Part shown: positions 56,938 through 64,000 of the stretch, one piece after another | Layout: each line of letters starts with the position of its first letter | Numbering within the stretch: the first letter of the stretch is position 1 | IMG/VR virus record: IMGVR_UViG_3300025276_000027 | Location: 1-64,000 of that record | DNA length: 64,000 bases | Source: a virus | Direction: 5' to 3' (one strand) | The notes under the pieces: model-generated | The model's input: the letters and a program-made list of their open reading frames with translations, nothing else | Told to the model about the DNA's origin: nothing | Database searches by the model: none | Position numbers and translations under genes: made by a program

Positions 56938-58866
56938 CTACCCAACATATGTAAGTAACACTTTATGTGTACTATCACCAATTGTTCCATTAAATTGAAC
57001 AATTAAATCAGCAGAAGATCTTGAAATACCTGCATATACAGTTTCACCTGCGTTAGTTATAACTTCACATTTTACATCTATGGCATTTGCTCCAGAAAAT
57101 GATGTAGTAACATCATATTTAAATGTAGTTACTCCACTTGCAGTAACACCACCTGTTAAAGCTACATTATCTCCTGTAACTCCTTGTTCTACACTAGTAA
57201 TTGTTATTGTGTCTGTACCGTTTGATGCTAATGTAATACCTGTTCCTTCTGCTAATTTAACAGTACTATCTGCACCACCATCTGTTCCATCTAAAAATAT
57301 TGGAACATTTATTCCAGATTTTGCTTGAGCTTTTAATTCATACTTAGCATCTGAATTATTAGTATAAAAAGGTACAGCCCATTTATTATCTTTAGTTAAA
57401 AATTTAGTTGCTGATCCGGATATCCCATCAACAGCTGTTAAATCTACATCTCCTATATTTATACTTCCTGCTTGTGCACTAAATGTAGTTTCATAAGCTA
57501 CATAAGTACCACCATTTTTATTAGTAAAATCAGTGACACCTTCATCAGACTGTACAACTGACCAATCAGCAACAAGTGAAGCATTAGCTGCTCTAACTAC
57601 TGTAGCTATAATTGAATCACCTATATCTAACACAGGACCAGAACAATAAAAAGATCCAGCAGTTGCAACTACATAGTAATCTCCAATAGCTACAGCAACT
57701 CTAGTTCCTGCACCACCTGGACAGTTATATAAATTAGATCCTGAATTACTTCCTGATACAATAGCACCAGTGGAAGCATTAAATGTTCCTTTAAACGTTA
57801 GACCACCTGAAACTAAACCATCAACATATCCTTTTGAAGCTGCATCTGTTGATGCTAAAGGTGTTCCTGGAATTGTTACTTGATATCCAAAAGAAGATCT
57901 AGTTGCTGCTCCTCCTGAATTAACCACTAAACTAGTTGTAACTGCTATATCATTCGGTAAACCAAATACATATGCATCTTCCGCTGTACCTGTTACTGTT
58001 ACTTGACTTCCTGTTCCACTAAATGATATTGTATCTTGAGTTGTACCATTAGCTGATAATATTAAATCAGTTGAACCTGCTGCTTTATCTAAAGCATATG
58101 TAGTATTTACATTTGGATTAGATGGCAATGTAAATGTTGTTTCCTTATGGCCTGTAACGTGTCCTGTTGCATTGGTTGTTACGTCTGTATACGCATCAAA
58201 TGTTCCCCCAAACGCTAAAGTAGCAGTATCTGTAGTTCCTGTATCAGTTTGAGTGGCGTGACCTATAGTTACATCGCCAGATGATCCACCACCAGTAATT
58301 GGAGCTGTAACTAAAACAGCTGTAATATCACCTTGCGGTATTGCTGGAAAACCAACTAAATCTCCTTGACCATTTATATATTGTGTAACTGCACCATTCA
58401 TTGTTATATCAACAGATGGGTTAACTGAAGCTACATTTCCAATAGCTGCAGTAAATGCATTACCAGCATGTGTAGCTGCTACTGAAGTAACAGTACCAGC
58501 TGCTGAATCAGTTCCTGTAACTGTAAGTGTATTTCCACTCCTTGTTACTCCTACTGTACCTGCACCAACTACTAATACATCATCGTGATTACTTGTCCCT
58601 GTTTCAGTTAATCTTACACCTGCTGTTCCATTTGTAGAACCAACACCTGTAAGGTCATATAATGTATCATTATCACTTGTTGCTATTGTAACCCATGATG
58701 AACCATTATACAATTTTAAAGCATTACTAGCTGAATTATAATAAACTCTACCAGAAATACCAGCAGGATCAGAACCCAATGGTTGAACTATAAAGTTTTG
58801 TAATTGGTTCTCATTTAAATTTACATTCCCTGTAACATTTAAACCTGTTAAAAATTGTATTGCCAT
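56938..58866 (-). CDS. Second fibre protein sharing its N-terminus with the long fibre
   Basis: The 642-residue protein begins MAIQFLTGLNVTG, then has the fibre element GRVYYNSASNALKLYNGSSW (about 41-60), typical of phage fibre and spike shafts. Gly/Thr-rich repeats follow (TGTVTSVAATHAG-like, and TTNATGHVTGHKETT). Near 370-440 is the element IGDYYVVATAG with DIGDSIIA that recurs in the long fibre. The C-terminal part (TSFSGANAIDVKCEVITNAG to the end) looks like a distinct tip. It lies between the 181-aa fibre-tip protein (21-nt gap) and the long fibre and probably belongs to the same transcript as the small genes upstream. It may be a head or tail fibre. Confidence 0.8.
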   Translation of the reverse strand: MAIQFLTGLNVTGNVNLNENQLQNFIVQPLGSDPAGISGRVYYNSASNALKLYNGSSWVTIATSDNDTLYDLTGVGSTNGTAGVRLTETGTSNHDDVLVVGAGTVGVTRSGNTLTVTGTDSAAGTVTSVAATHAGNAFTAAIGNVASVNPSVDITMNGAVTQYINGQGDLVGFPAIPQGDITAVLVTAPITGGGSSGDVTIGHATQTDTGTTDTATLAFGGTFDAYTDVTTNATGHVTGHKETTFTLPSNPNVNTTYALDKAAGSTDLILSANGTTQDTISFSGTGSQVTVTGTAEDAYVFGLPNDIAVTTSLVVNSGGAATRSSFGYQVTIPGTPLASTDAASKGYVDGLVSGGLTFKGTFNASTGAIVSGSNSGSNLYNCPGGAGTRVAVAIGDYYVVATAGSFYCSGPVLDIGDSIIATVVRAANASLVADWSVVQSDEGVTDFTNKNGGTYVAYETTFSAQAGSINIGDVDLTAVDGISGSATKFLTKDNKWAVPFYTNNSDAKYELKAQAKSGINVPIFLDGTDGGADSTVKLAEGTGITLASNGTDTITITSVEQGVTGDNVALTGGVTASGVTTFKYDVTTSFSGANAIDVKCEVITNAGETVYAGISRSSADLIVQFNGTIGDSTHKVLLTYVG

Positions 58867-58887
58867 TTTATTTTATTTTATATTTTT

Positions 58888-59433
58888 TTAATTTAAATAA
58901 ACACAACCTGAAAATGCTGCATTAAACGTTATAACTAATTGTTGTGAACTTTTATAATCTACATTCCCTATAACTACAGTATTTCCACTATCTACTACAG
59001 TTACTGAAGGATATCCTCCTAAGTTATGAGTTACTGTCCATACACTAGATGCAACTTCAAAGCACTCAGCATATGTTCCATCATCTGCTAATATGTCTTC
59101 TAAATCTATTATAGTACAAACATTAGATGGTGTAGCAGGACAACTCATGCTTGCTTTAGCATTTATTTTTGCTAAAGGTTCTACAAATACTCCTGGAGTT
59201 TCTGTAGCTACTACAACATTACTGCTTGCTCCATTTTGCCAATCACATAATTCTTTCTCAATTACAGCATCTGCAAAATCCGTATAACAACATGAAGCAA
59301 TTCCAAACCTAATTGATTTAAAATTAGCATAAGCTTGTTTTGCAAAATTTTGCTCAACTTTAATCCGCTTTAACAATTTTATTTCTTTTTGTTGAGCAGT
59401 GTTAGATGTAGCCACTATTGTTGATGATGCCAT
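58888..59433 (-). CDS. Short protein with fibre-tip-like C-terminal domain
   Basis: Residues 14-65 are helical and basic, with a Cys pair (KQAYANFKSIRFGIASCC). Residues 131-181 match a domain often found at the end of phage fibres: W132-T-V-T-H136-N-L-G, PSVTVVDSG, then VDYKSSQQLVITF and the ending SGCVYLN. The protein is thus probably a small virion appendage or tip protein with a helical base. The gene sits 7 nt after the zinc-ribbon gene and 21 nt before a fibre gene. Assignment is by motif memory. Confidence 0.7.
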   Translation of the reverse strand: MASSTIVATSNTAQQKEIKLLKRIKVEQNFAKQAYANFKSIRFGIASCCYTDFADAVIEKELCDWQNGASSNVVVATETPGVFVEPLAKINAKASMSCPATPSNVCTIIDLEDILADDGTYAECFEVASSVWTVTHNLGGYPSVTVVDSGNTVVIGNVDYKSSQQLVITFNAAFSGCVYLN

Positions 59434-59440
59434 ATTTTAC

Positions 59441-59620
59441 TTACTTATTTCTTAAATCTTGTATCTGTTGTTTAGCTAATTCTAGATTCAAATCTCTTGG
59501 TGTGGATACATTTGCTTCAGCTAAAGCTTTACAATTTTTACACACAATAACCCCATTCCCCATACTAGCTTTTTGACATCCACAAGAAAATACTCTATTA
59601 CAATGAGCACAATTTGCCAT
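59441..59620 (-). CDS. Small Cys-rich (zinc-ribbon-like) protein
   Basis: I take ATG 59620 as start, giving 59 residues beginning MANCAHC. The in-frame ATG at 59662 would overlap the previous gene and adds a non-conserved-looking stretch. Cysteines C4, C7, C13, C15, C27 and C30 (CAHC, CGC, CKNC) fit a zinc ribbon or knuckle, followed by a charged helix (LNLELAKQQIQDLRN). It lies 11 nt after the 191-aa gene in the capsid-proximal block. A minor structural or assembly role is likely, but no function is known to me. Confidence 0.65.
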   Translation of the reverse strand: MANCAHCNRVFSCGCQKASMGNGVIVCKNCKALAEANVSTPRDLNLELAKQQIQDLRNK

Positions 59621-59631
59621 TTTATGTTGGT

Positions 59632-60207
59632 TTAAATTAAATATTTTGAACTTGATCCGCAATTCCCTGAAGGACAGCTTACCTTATTCAATCTTTGTTT
59701 AGCATAACTATAAAGTTGCATACCTTGAGCAGATGATTGACAGTATTCTACATTAGCTACTGCTGCATCAATCATTGTCTTAATGTAATACATCTCTGAT
59801 AGTAATTCTTGTTTATCTGAATCTGGTTGACATGCCTGTACATTTAAATCACATAATACTTCATAATATGTAGTAAGTAATTTAGTTACTCTTAAGTGAT
59901 TATATTCTACATAAACTTTAGAGTTAGGAGATACACTATATTTAATAATATATATTCCATCAGGTATGTTAGATTGTTTTGTTCCACAATCTACAGTTTG
60001 TAATGCCATAGTACATGCAGTAAGACACATGTCAAAATTTTTATCAACTTTAATTAGAACTGGAACAGAATATCCCGGTAATGTAATTAAAAGCTCTTCA
60101 CAATCTACAGCTAACTCTTTGGAATATTGACTTGTATCCTTAATACACAATAAATCACAGTTAGATACTGTAGGTATTTCTAAACTTAATATATGTCTGC
60201 TTGCCAT
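59632..60207 (-). CDS. Virion-block protein following the capsid gene
   Basis: The 191-residue protein has a beta-rich first half (SRHILSLEIPT, LLITLPGYSVPVLIKV, GIYIIKYSVSPNSKVYVEYNHLR) and a helical second half (LLSEMYYIKTMIDAAVANVEYC, MQLYSYAKQRLNKV), with eight or more Cys. I recall this arrangement as a conserved protein coded close to the capsid gene in crAss-like phages, with no established function known to me. It has its own exact promoter-like motif 31 nt upstream and follows the terminator of the capsid gene, so it starts a new transcript with the small Cys-rich gene and the fibre genes. Confidence 0.65.
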   Translation of the reverse strand: MASRHILSLEIPTVSNCDLLCIKDTSQYSKELAVDCEELLITLPGYSVPVLIKVDKNFDMCLTACTMALQTVDCGTKQSNIPDGIYIIKYSVSPNSKVYVEYNHLRVTKLLTTYYEVLCDLNVQACQPDSDKQELLSEMYYIKTMIDAAVANVEYCQSSAQGMQLYSYAKQRLNKVSCPSGNCGSSSKYLI

Positions 60208-60237
60208 TTTTCTATTTACTTTAATACACTATATAGA

Positions 60238-60248
60238 TAATATACAAA
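60238..60248 (-). promoter_or_regulatory. Late promoter-like motif
   Basis: An exact TTTGTATATTA on the minus strand, preceded by a T-run and followed by TCTATA, 31 nt upstream of the 60207 start codon and 26 nt downstream of the capsid-gene terminator. Confidence 0.58.
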
Positions 60249-60273
60249 AAAAACAAGAATATATAAAATAAAA

Positions 60274-60300
60274 AGAGCAGGAGTTTGATACCCCTGCTCT
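60274..60300 (-). terminator. Intrinsic terminator after the major capsid gene
   Basis: A perfect 8-bp stem AGAGCAGG/CCTGCTCT with an 11-nt loop is followed on the minus strand by TTTTATTTTATATATTC. It lies 31 nt after the capsid stop codon and insulates this highly expressed gene from the next promoter. Confidence 0.85.
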
Positions 60301-60330
60301 AATTAATTATTTAAGATATTAAACTATATC

Positions 60331-61869
60331 TTACCAGTAAATATTTGTATCTTCAAATACAACTTTATTACCATTGTCACCAGCCCATGCTTCTAGAGCT
60401 TCCATAAGATCTACAACTAGAAGTTGAACAGCAGCATCACTACATTTTGCGTAGATTTTATAAACATACTGGTCATTGTCAAATACACCAGTTGGATTAT
60501 TAAATCTTGGTACAGAATGTTGAATATAATAAGCTCTATAAGTAGCCGTTCTATCAACTGCAGCTAAAAGTTCATCAGACATTTCAATTTCTCTGATTCT
60601 AGCACTGTCAGCATTTCCTTGGTTATAAGGAGATTGACGGTATCTTTCAGACATAATTAATTCTCTAATTACTTCTTCACCTTGAGTTTGTTGCATTGAA
60701 CCAGGACTTTGCGTTGCAACACCACAGTCATTACATGGGTTACCAGTTTCATCCAATTGAGAAACAATGATTTCAACAGGCTCAGCATTATAATGATCTC
60801 TTGTATCAAAAGAACAGTTACCAAACGTAGTATCTACATAAGCTCCTACAAATTCAACTCTAGCACTTACCTTAGTAGCTCCATTAGGATCAGTTGAAGG
60901 AACATAAGCTCCTGCACCTTTACCTTTAGCTTGTGCTATACTATATACTGCATTAGTTACTACAGCACCGGTTGTTTTAGTTATAACAACACCACCAGCA
61001 GTTAAACCTGCAGCAGCAACAGTTAATGTAGCATCCGTAGTTGCAGCAGCATCTATAACAGTTATAACATCACCTACTTTGTATTTTTCCCCTGCTTGAG
61101 CAATATCAAAAGTAAGTATTACTCCAGTACCACTTATAGTTAATACACTAACTTCTGCATCAACAAAACCTGTACGGCTTGAAGCTGTAATAGCAGTTCC
61201 TAATGAATCAACAGCAGATGTTTTATGCTGTGCTACAGTATAACCTACTCCAGCAGATAATGTTAAACCAGCTCCTTCAAGAAGCCCGTCAATATCACCT
61301 TCAGCTACAAATGGTTTGATTAATGGATCTGTAAGAGCCATATCAGCCATAGTTGCTAAAACAACAGCAGGATCAATATATTCTTGTCCATCAATACAAC
61401 ATACATTTGCTGAATCAGCAATTGCATATGCATTGTGGTTTAAGAATCTTAGTGCAGGTGAACCCTTCACGTCAATTCTCATAAATTGTGTTTTACCACA
61501 TGGAGCACAATCAGAAGCCAATGAAAGACTTGCTGTTGCTTGACTTGCGTCAAAGCAATTTGCAGCCCATAATCTAGTAATATATCTAGGGTTAATACCT
61601 TTAGATTTTACTGATTCTTTGTACCCACCATGTCCAGGATTGTTACCAATTGTATCTTTAGTATAAAAAGATCCTTCAACAACGTAAGCTAATGAGCCTG
61701 CTGCTATTGCTGGTACAGCTCCACCACCGGCTACGGCTACAGAGTTCCAGTCAGATCCTTGAACTAAAGCTAATTGTCCTGCGGTAAGAGCACTTGATGC
61801 AGTTCCTCCAGCTGCGTCAACTGAAGCTACAACAAACGTCTTGTTAAACGCATTATTAAAATAAGCCAT
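60331..61869 (-). CDS. Major capsid protein (HK97-like), by context
   Basis: I choose ATG 61869 (512 residues, MAYFNNAFNK), preceded by a T-rich leader ending TTATT. An in-frame ATG at 61905 would add 12 hydrophobic residues. The protein has the size and composition of a crAss-like capsid subunit. The conserved-looking C-terminal part reads EEVIRELIMSERYRQSPY, YRAYYIQHSVPRF and NDQYVYKIYAKC. Residues about 210-330 (VSVLTISGTGVILTFDIAQAG, KYKVGDVITVI, then Ala/Thr-rich) look like an inserted beta domain. A capsid identity is supported by its own promoter-like motif, a strong terminator and its place between connector-like and fibre genes. No sequence search was done, so another abundant structural protein is possible. 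Confidence 0.75.
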   Translation of the reverse strand: MAYFNNAFNKTFVVASVDAAGGTASSALTAGQLALVQGSDWNSVAVAGGGAVPAIAAGSLAYVVEGSFYTKDTIGNNPGHGGYKESVKSKGINPRYITRLWAANCFDASQATASLSLASDCAPCGKTQFMRIDVKGSPALRFLNHNAYAIADSANVCCIDGQEYIDPAVVLATMADMALTDPLIKPFVAEGDIDGLLEGAGLTLSAGVGYTVAQHKTSAVDSLGTAITASSRTGFVDAEVSVLTISGTGVILTFDIAQAGEKYKVGDVITVIDAAATTDATLTVAAAGLTAGGVVITKTTGAVVTNAVYSIAQAKGKGAGAYVPSTDPNGATKVSARVEFVGAYVDTTFGNCSFDTRDHYNAEPVEIIVSQLDETGNPCNDCGVATQSPGSMQQTQGEEVIRELIMSERYRQSPYNQGNADSARIREIEMSDELLAAVDRTATYRAYYIQHSVPRFNNPTGVFDNDQYVYKIYAKCSDAAVQLLVVDLMEALEAWAGDNGNKVVFEDTNIYW

Positions 61870-61964
61870 AATAAAAAAAATTTGTGTGAGGACCATTACC
61901 CCCACTAGTTATAAATAAATGATTTAATCAGTTTACTCTGTTCGTGACGTCATTGTCACTATAA

Positions 61965-61975
61965 TAATATACAAC
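61965..61975 (-). promoter_or_regulatory. Late promoter-like motif
   Basis: The minus strand reads GTTGTATATTATTATAG, differing from TTTGTATATTA only in its first base. It lies 96 nt upstream of the chosen capsid start (60 nt upstream of the alternative ATG) and 25 nt beyond the preceding stop codon. The longer leader may allow translational control of the capsid gene. Confidence 0.52.
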
Positions 61976-62000
61976 AAAATAAATAACATTATATTATATA

Positions 62001-62705
62001 TTAATTATTTCTTTCTGCTGCTTGAGTGCCTCTTTGTTGCTGATATATATTTTCTATATCACCAGCAATTAATGCAGCTGTATCATCAAGCATAACTTCT
62101 ACTAAATCATCTTTAAATTCACAATTTACATTGGTAGTACTTACCAAACCTGTATATGGATTTACACAATTTAATACTTGTATCAATATTGGTTTTCTAT
62201 AATATGTTAATACAGGATTTACAATAGTAAACTTAGTATTCCTATAGATCCTAATAGTATTATTTAACATAGTACAAAATGTTTCACCCCATTCAAAATC
62301 TGGATTTTTTAACGGATCCCTTAATAGTAATGGAACATTTGCTTCTTCAGCTAAATAAACTGTCATAGATCTAGGCTCACAACAGTCATCTTTTGCTTGT
62401 GTACCAACTCTTTTAAATTCTAAATATTCATCAACTGGAAAATTATCAGTCTGAAAGTATGTATCTGTACTTGTTCCAGTTAATGATAATTCAATAAGTA
62501 AAGGTTGGAGATCATCTATTCTTTTTTTAGATAGCTCATCTCCTTCCTTATACATATTACCACCATGTAGATTACGTCTACACCACTCTATTTGTGCTTT
62601 ATTAAAAGCCTCAATAAATTGCCAACACTCAATATTATCATAATCATTGCTATCAAGTTTGTTTAACCTTTGCTTAAGTTTTATTAAGAGTGTATTATTT
62701 TCCAT
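62001..62705 (-). CDS. Connector/neck-like virion protein
   Basis: The 234-residue protein begins with helices (TLLIKLKQRLNKLDSNDYDNI, then WQFIEAFNKAQIEWCRRNL), followed by a beta-rich part (MTVYLAEEANVPLLLRDP, TIRIYRNTKFTIVNPVLTYYRKP) and a C-terminal helix (DDLVEVMLDDTAALIAGDIENI). This helix-beta-helix plan, with length near 230, resembles head-completion or ring proteins, and I recall related starts in crAss-like phages. It directly precedes the capsid gene and begins 9 nt after the 339-aa gene. The role as connector is inferred from pattern and position. Confidence 0.6.
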   Translation of the reverse strand: MENNTLLIKLKQRLNKLDSNDYDNIECWQFIEAFNKAQIEWCRRNLHGGNMYKEGDELSKKRIDDLQPLLIELSLTGTSTDTYFQTDNFPVDEYLEFKRVGTQAKDDCCEPRSMTVYLAEEANVPLLLRDPLKNPDFEWGETFCTMLNNTIRIYRNTKFTIVNPVLTYYRKPILIQVLNCVNPYTGLVSTTNVNCEFKDDLVEVMLDDTAALIAGDIENIYQQQRGTQAAERNN

Positions 62706-62714
62706 TTTTATATA

Positions 62715-63734
62715 TTATGCATTCCAATATGGTTCAATTTTATCTAATAAAGATAATAGCACTTCTTCATTTGCAGGATCTTTTAAAAACTCCAAACATT
62801 CATTAGGTCTTTTACCTAGTCTAACACCGCTATCCATAGGTTCAATCCATCCTCCTGCTTTAGTTAATAGAAATCTATAGTATAATGAATCTTTTACTAA
62901 AGCTCTAAGCTTTAATTCTTCCATATCTAATGCAGAAACATCTAAAAAGTTTTGTGCAGCACGTTTTTTATTACTTTCTGCTCCATCACCAACAATATAA
63001 ACATCCATATTTTCATACATGATATCATTAGGTGTATTTTTAGTATATTGTACACTATCTATATCTACAACTTTAGCAACATACATTAACTTAGTTGTAT
63101 TTGTATCATACAACTTTTGCAATTGTGAAATTGATTTATTTTTTAATTTAGTAAATTCTGTTCTAGTACTTAATGTTTCTTGTACAGTATCTAAATAAAA
63201 CTTTGGTTGAGTTTGTAACTTTTTTGCTACTGCAAGTGATTTAGCTACAATAGAAAATCCACCAGCCTTTATTGCATATATTTTTATTTTGTCATATGGA
63301 TCAACATCTGGTTCTAAAAATACAGGATCATTCCCACATCTTAATTCAATCTTATCCCAAAATTTAGAATTATCAGGTTTCATAACAGTTAGTTTATTCC
63401 AAAAATCTTTATCCTTTGGATCTACTACATTAGCTGCTAAATCAGCTTCTAATTCAGAAACTACTTTTCTGATTTCTGCAATTTTTGCCTTTTTCTTATC
63501 TGGAGGTAACATCTTTACATCAGGTGCAAATTCATTAAGTCCTGTTAAGTATCTCTTTACCCCATTCATTTCTAAACAAGCTAAACTTTCTTGATGCCAT
63601 ACCCCATCATGTAAAGATAGTCCATATGATTCTAACCCCATATTTTCTATATCTTGGTTAAAGTAAGGGCGTATAGCTATTGAGCTATTTTTTTTTGTGT
63701 GTTGATACTTTTCAACAATAGTGTAATCTTCCAT
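62715..63734 (-). CDS. Virion-block protein of unknown function
   Basis: The 339-residue product is charged and largely helical after about residue 75 (KAKIAEIRKVVSELEADLA at 83-101 looks like a coiled coil). It has strand-like segments (SIAIRPYFN, KIKIYAIKAGG, TKLMYVAKVVDID) and no signal peptide, membrane segment or catalytic motif. In position it lies just upstream of the connector-like and capsid genes, where tailed phages often code scaffold, protease or portal-associated proteins. It is too short for a portal and lacks visible protease motifs. I do not recognise it. The gap upstream holds a hairpin and a weak version of the promoter-like motif. Confidence 0.6.
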   Translation of the reverse strand: MEDYTIVEKYQHTKKNSSIAIRPYFNQDIENMGLESYGLSLHDGVWHQESLACLEMNGVKRYLTGLNEFAPDVKMLPPDKKKAKIAEIRKVVSELEADLAANVVDPKDKDFWNKLTVMKPDNSKFWDKIELRCGNDPVFLEPDVDPYDKIKIYAIKAGGFSIVAKSLAVAKKLQTQPKFYLDTVQETLSTRTEFTKLKNKSISQLQKLYDTNTTKLMYVAKVVDIDSVQYTKNTPNDIMYENMDVYIVGDGAESNKKRAAQNFLDVSALDMEELKLRALVKDSLYYRFLLTKAGGWIEPMDSGVRLGKRPNECLEFLKDPANEEVLLSLLDKIEPYWNA

Positions 63735-63819
63735 TTTGTGGTTTTTAAAAATTAATAATTATTACTCAAGTCAAATAATGCAAACTAATGCACATTTTAT
63801 TATTACTAATATTTCTTAA

Positions 63820-63837
63820 GCAAGGTTTTACCCTTGC
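63820..63837 (-). terminator. Hairpin after the truncated gene at the right edge
   Basis: A 6-bp stem GCAAGG/CCTTGC with a 6-nt loop lies 18 nt after the stop codon at 63855-63857. The tract behind it on the minus strand (TTAAGAAATATT) is only partly T, so termination may be inefficient. The 120-nt gap 63735-63854 holds nothing else clear apart from a poor match to the promoter-like motif at 63774-63784. Confidence 0.45.
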
Positions 63838-63854
63838 AAAGTTTTTGACTTTTA

Positions 63855-64000
63855 TTACACTACAACCTTCAAATCTCCTGTGGAATGATATAGATCACCT
63901 TTAACTAAGCCTGCTGTAACTGCTGCAGCATTATTTGCATAGTCTCTGACTAATATATCTTTTCCAACTGATTTTGAAGAGATAATTTTAGACACACTTG
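63855..64000 (-). CDS. Unrecognised protein, C-terminal fragment
   Basis: An open frame enters from the right edge and ends at TAA (63855-63857), leaving 48 residues. The end reads NNAAAVTAGLVKGDLYHS then TGDLKVVV, a pattern (GLxxGDxYxxxGxLKVV) common at the C-terminus of small phage structural proteins and fibres. It is on the same strand as the late genes and is therefore probably another virion protein. Most of it lies outside the window. Confidence 0.55.
   Translation of the reverse strand, partial: SVSKIISSKSVGKDILVRDYANNAAAVTAGLVKGDLYHSTGDLKVVV

Noticed and set aside
1-64000. tRNA genes, CRISPR arrays, insertion sequences or attachment sites
   Set aside because: No non-coding gap is longer than about 145 nt apart from the 120-nt nrdB leader, and none folds as a cloverleaf or holds regular spaced repeats or terminal inverted repeats. 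No transposase or integrase motifs were seen.

Overview
The window is a strongly AT-rich piece of a tailed-phage genome that I assign to the crAss-like phages (Crassvirales), infecting a member of the Bacteroidota, perhaps a marine flavobacterium. The best single evidence is a 4775-residue virion protein with the acidic motif DFDID in the context R-I-P ... G-A-D-F-D-I-D-K. This is the catalytic signature of the crAss-like virion RNA polymerase and the counterpart of NADFDGD in cellular RNA polymerases. The order capsid, fibres, ring proteins, very large tail (muzzle-like) protein, Gln/Asn-rich cargo-like proteins, giant polymerase also fits that group. Host evidence is indirect: start codons lack Shine-Dalgarno sequences and follow A/T-rich leaders, and both predicted secreted proteins have Gln directly after the signal peptide, as is usual in Bacteroidota.

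Layout. Positions 2-3060 (plus strand) hold the end of an unrecognised gene, nrdB, a 46-codon ORF and nrdA, a class Ia ribonucleotide reductase set with a short NrdA. Everything from 3187 to the right edge, about 60 kb, is on the minus strand and reads right to left as the late (virion) module. In transcription order it holds: a truncated gene (63855-64000); a 339-aa unknown protein and a connector-like protein; the major capsid protein; two small Cys-containing proteins; a short protein with a fibre-tip-like domain; two large fibres sharing an N-terminus; a coiled-coil protein; two proteins sharing a Cys-containing module, one of them with a von Willebrand A (vWA) domain; a metallophosphoesterase; a small conserved-looking protein; two ring/connector-like proteins; a 2117-aa muzzle-like protein with a second vWA domain; four cargo-like proteins of 655, 1307, 1046 and 1081 aa; the 4775-aa polymerase; an 1890-aa protein with a PD-(D/E)XK nuclease domain; and three envelope-directed proteins (outer-membrane barrel, single-TM coiled coil, exported thioredoxin fold without CXXC). 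An intrinsic terminator at 3120-3140 separates this module from nrdA.

The late module is divided by a recurring motif, TTTGTATATTA on the minus strand, present in six intergenic gaps, with one-mismatch and weaker versions in others. It lies 14-60 nt upstream of start codons, never between tightly packed genes, and is my candidate phage late promoter. Hairpins with T-tracts follow the capsid gene, the vWA/Fn3 pair and the last gene. Other observations beyond standard annotation are a repeated Q-x-G-G linear motif in the cargo-like proteins next to an NlpC/P60-like cysteine peptidase domain, a pair of zincin-like domains (one intact HEAFH, one with the first His replaced by Glu) in adjacent giant proteins, and the three-gene envelope cassette. 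Family assignments rest on motifs and remembered family patterns; no database search was run.
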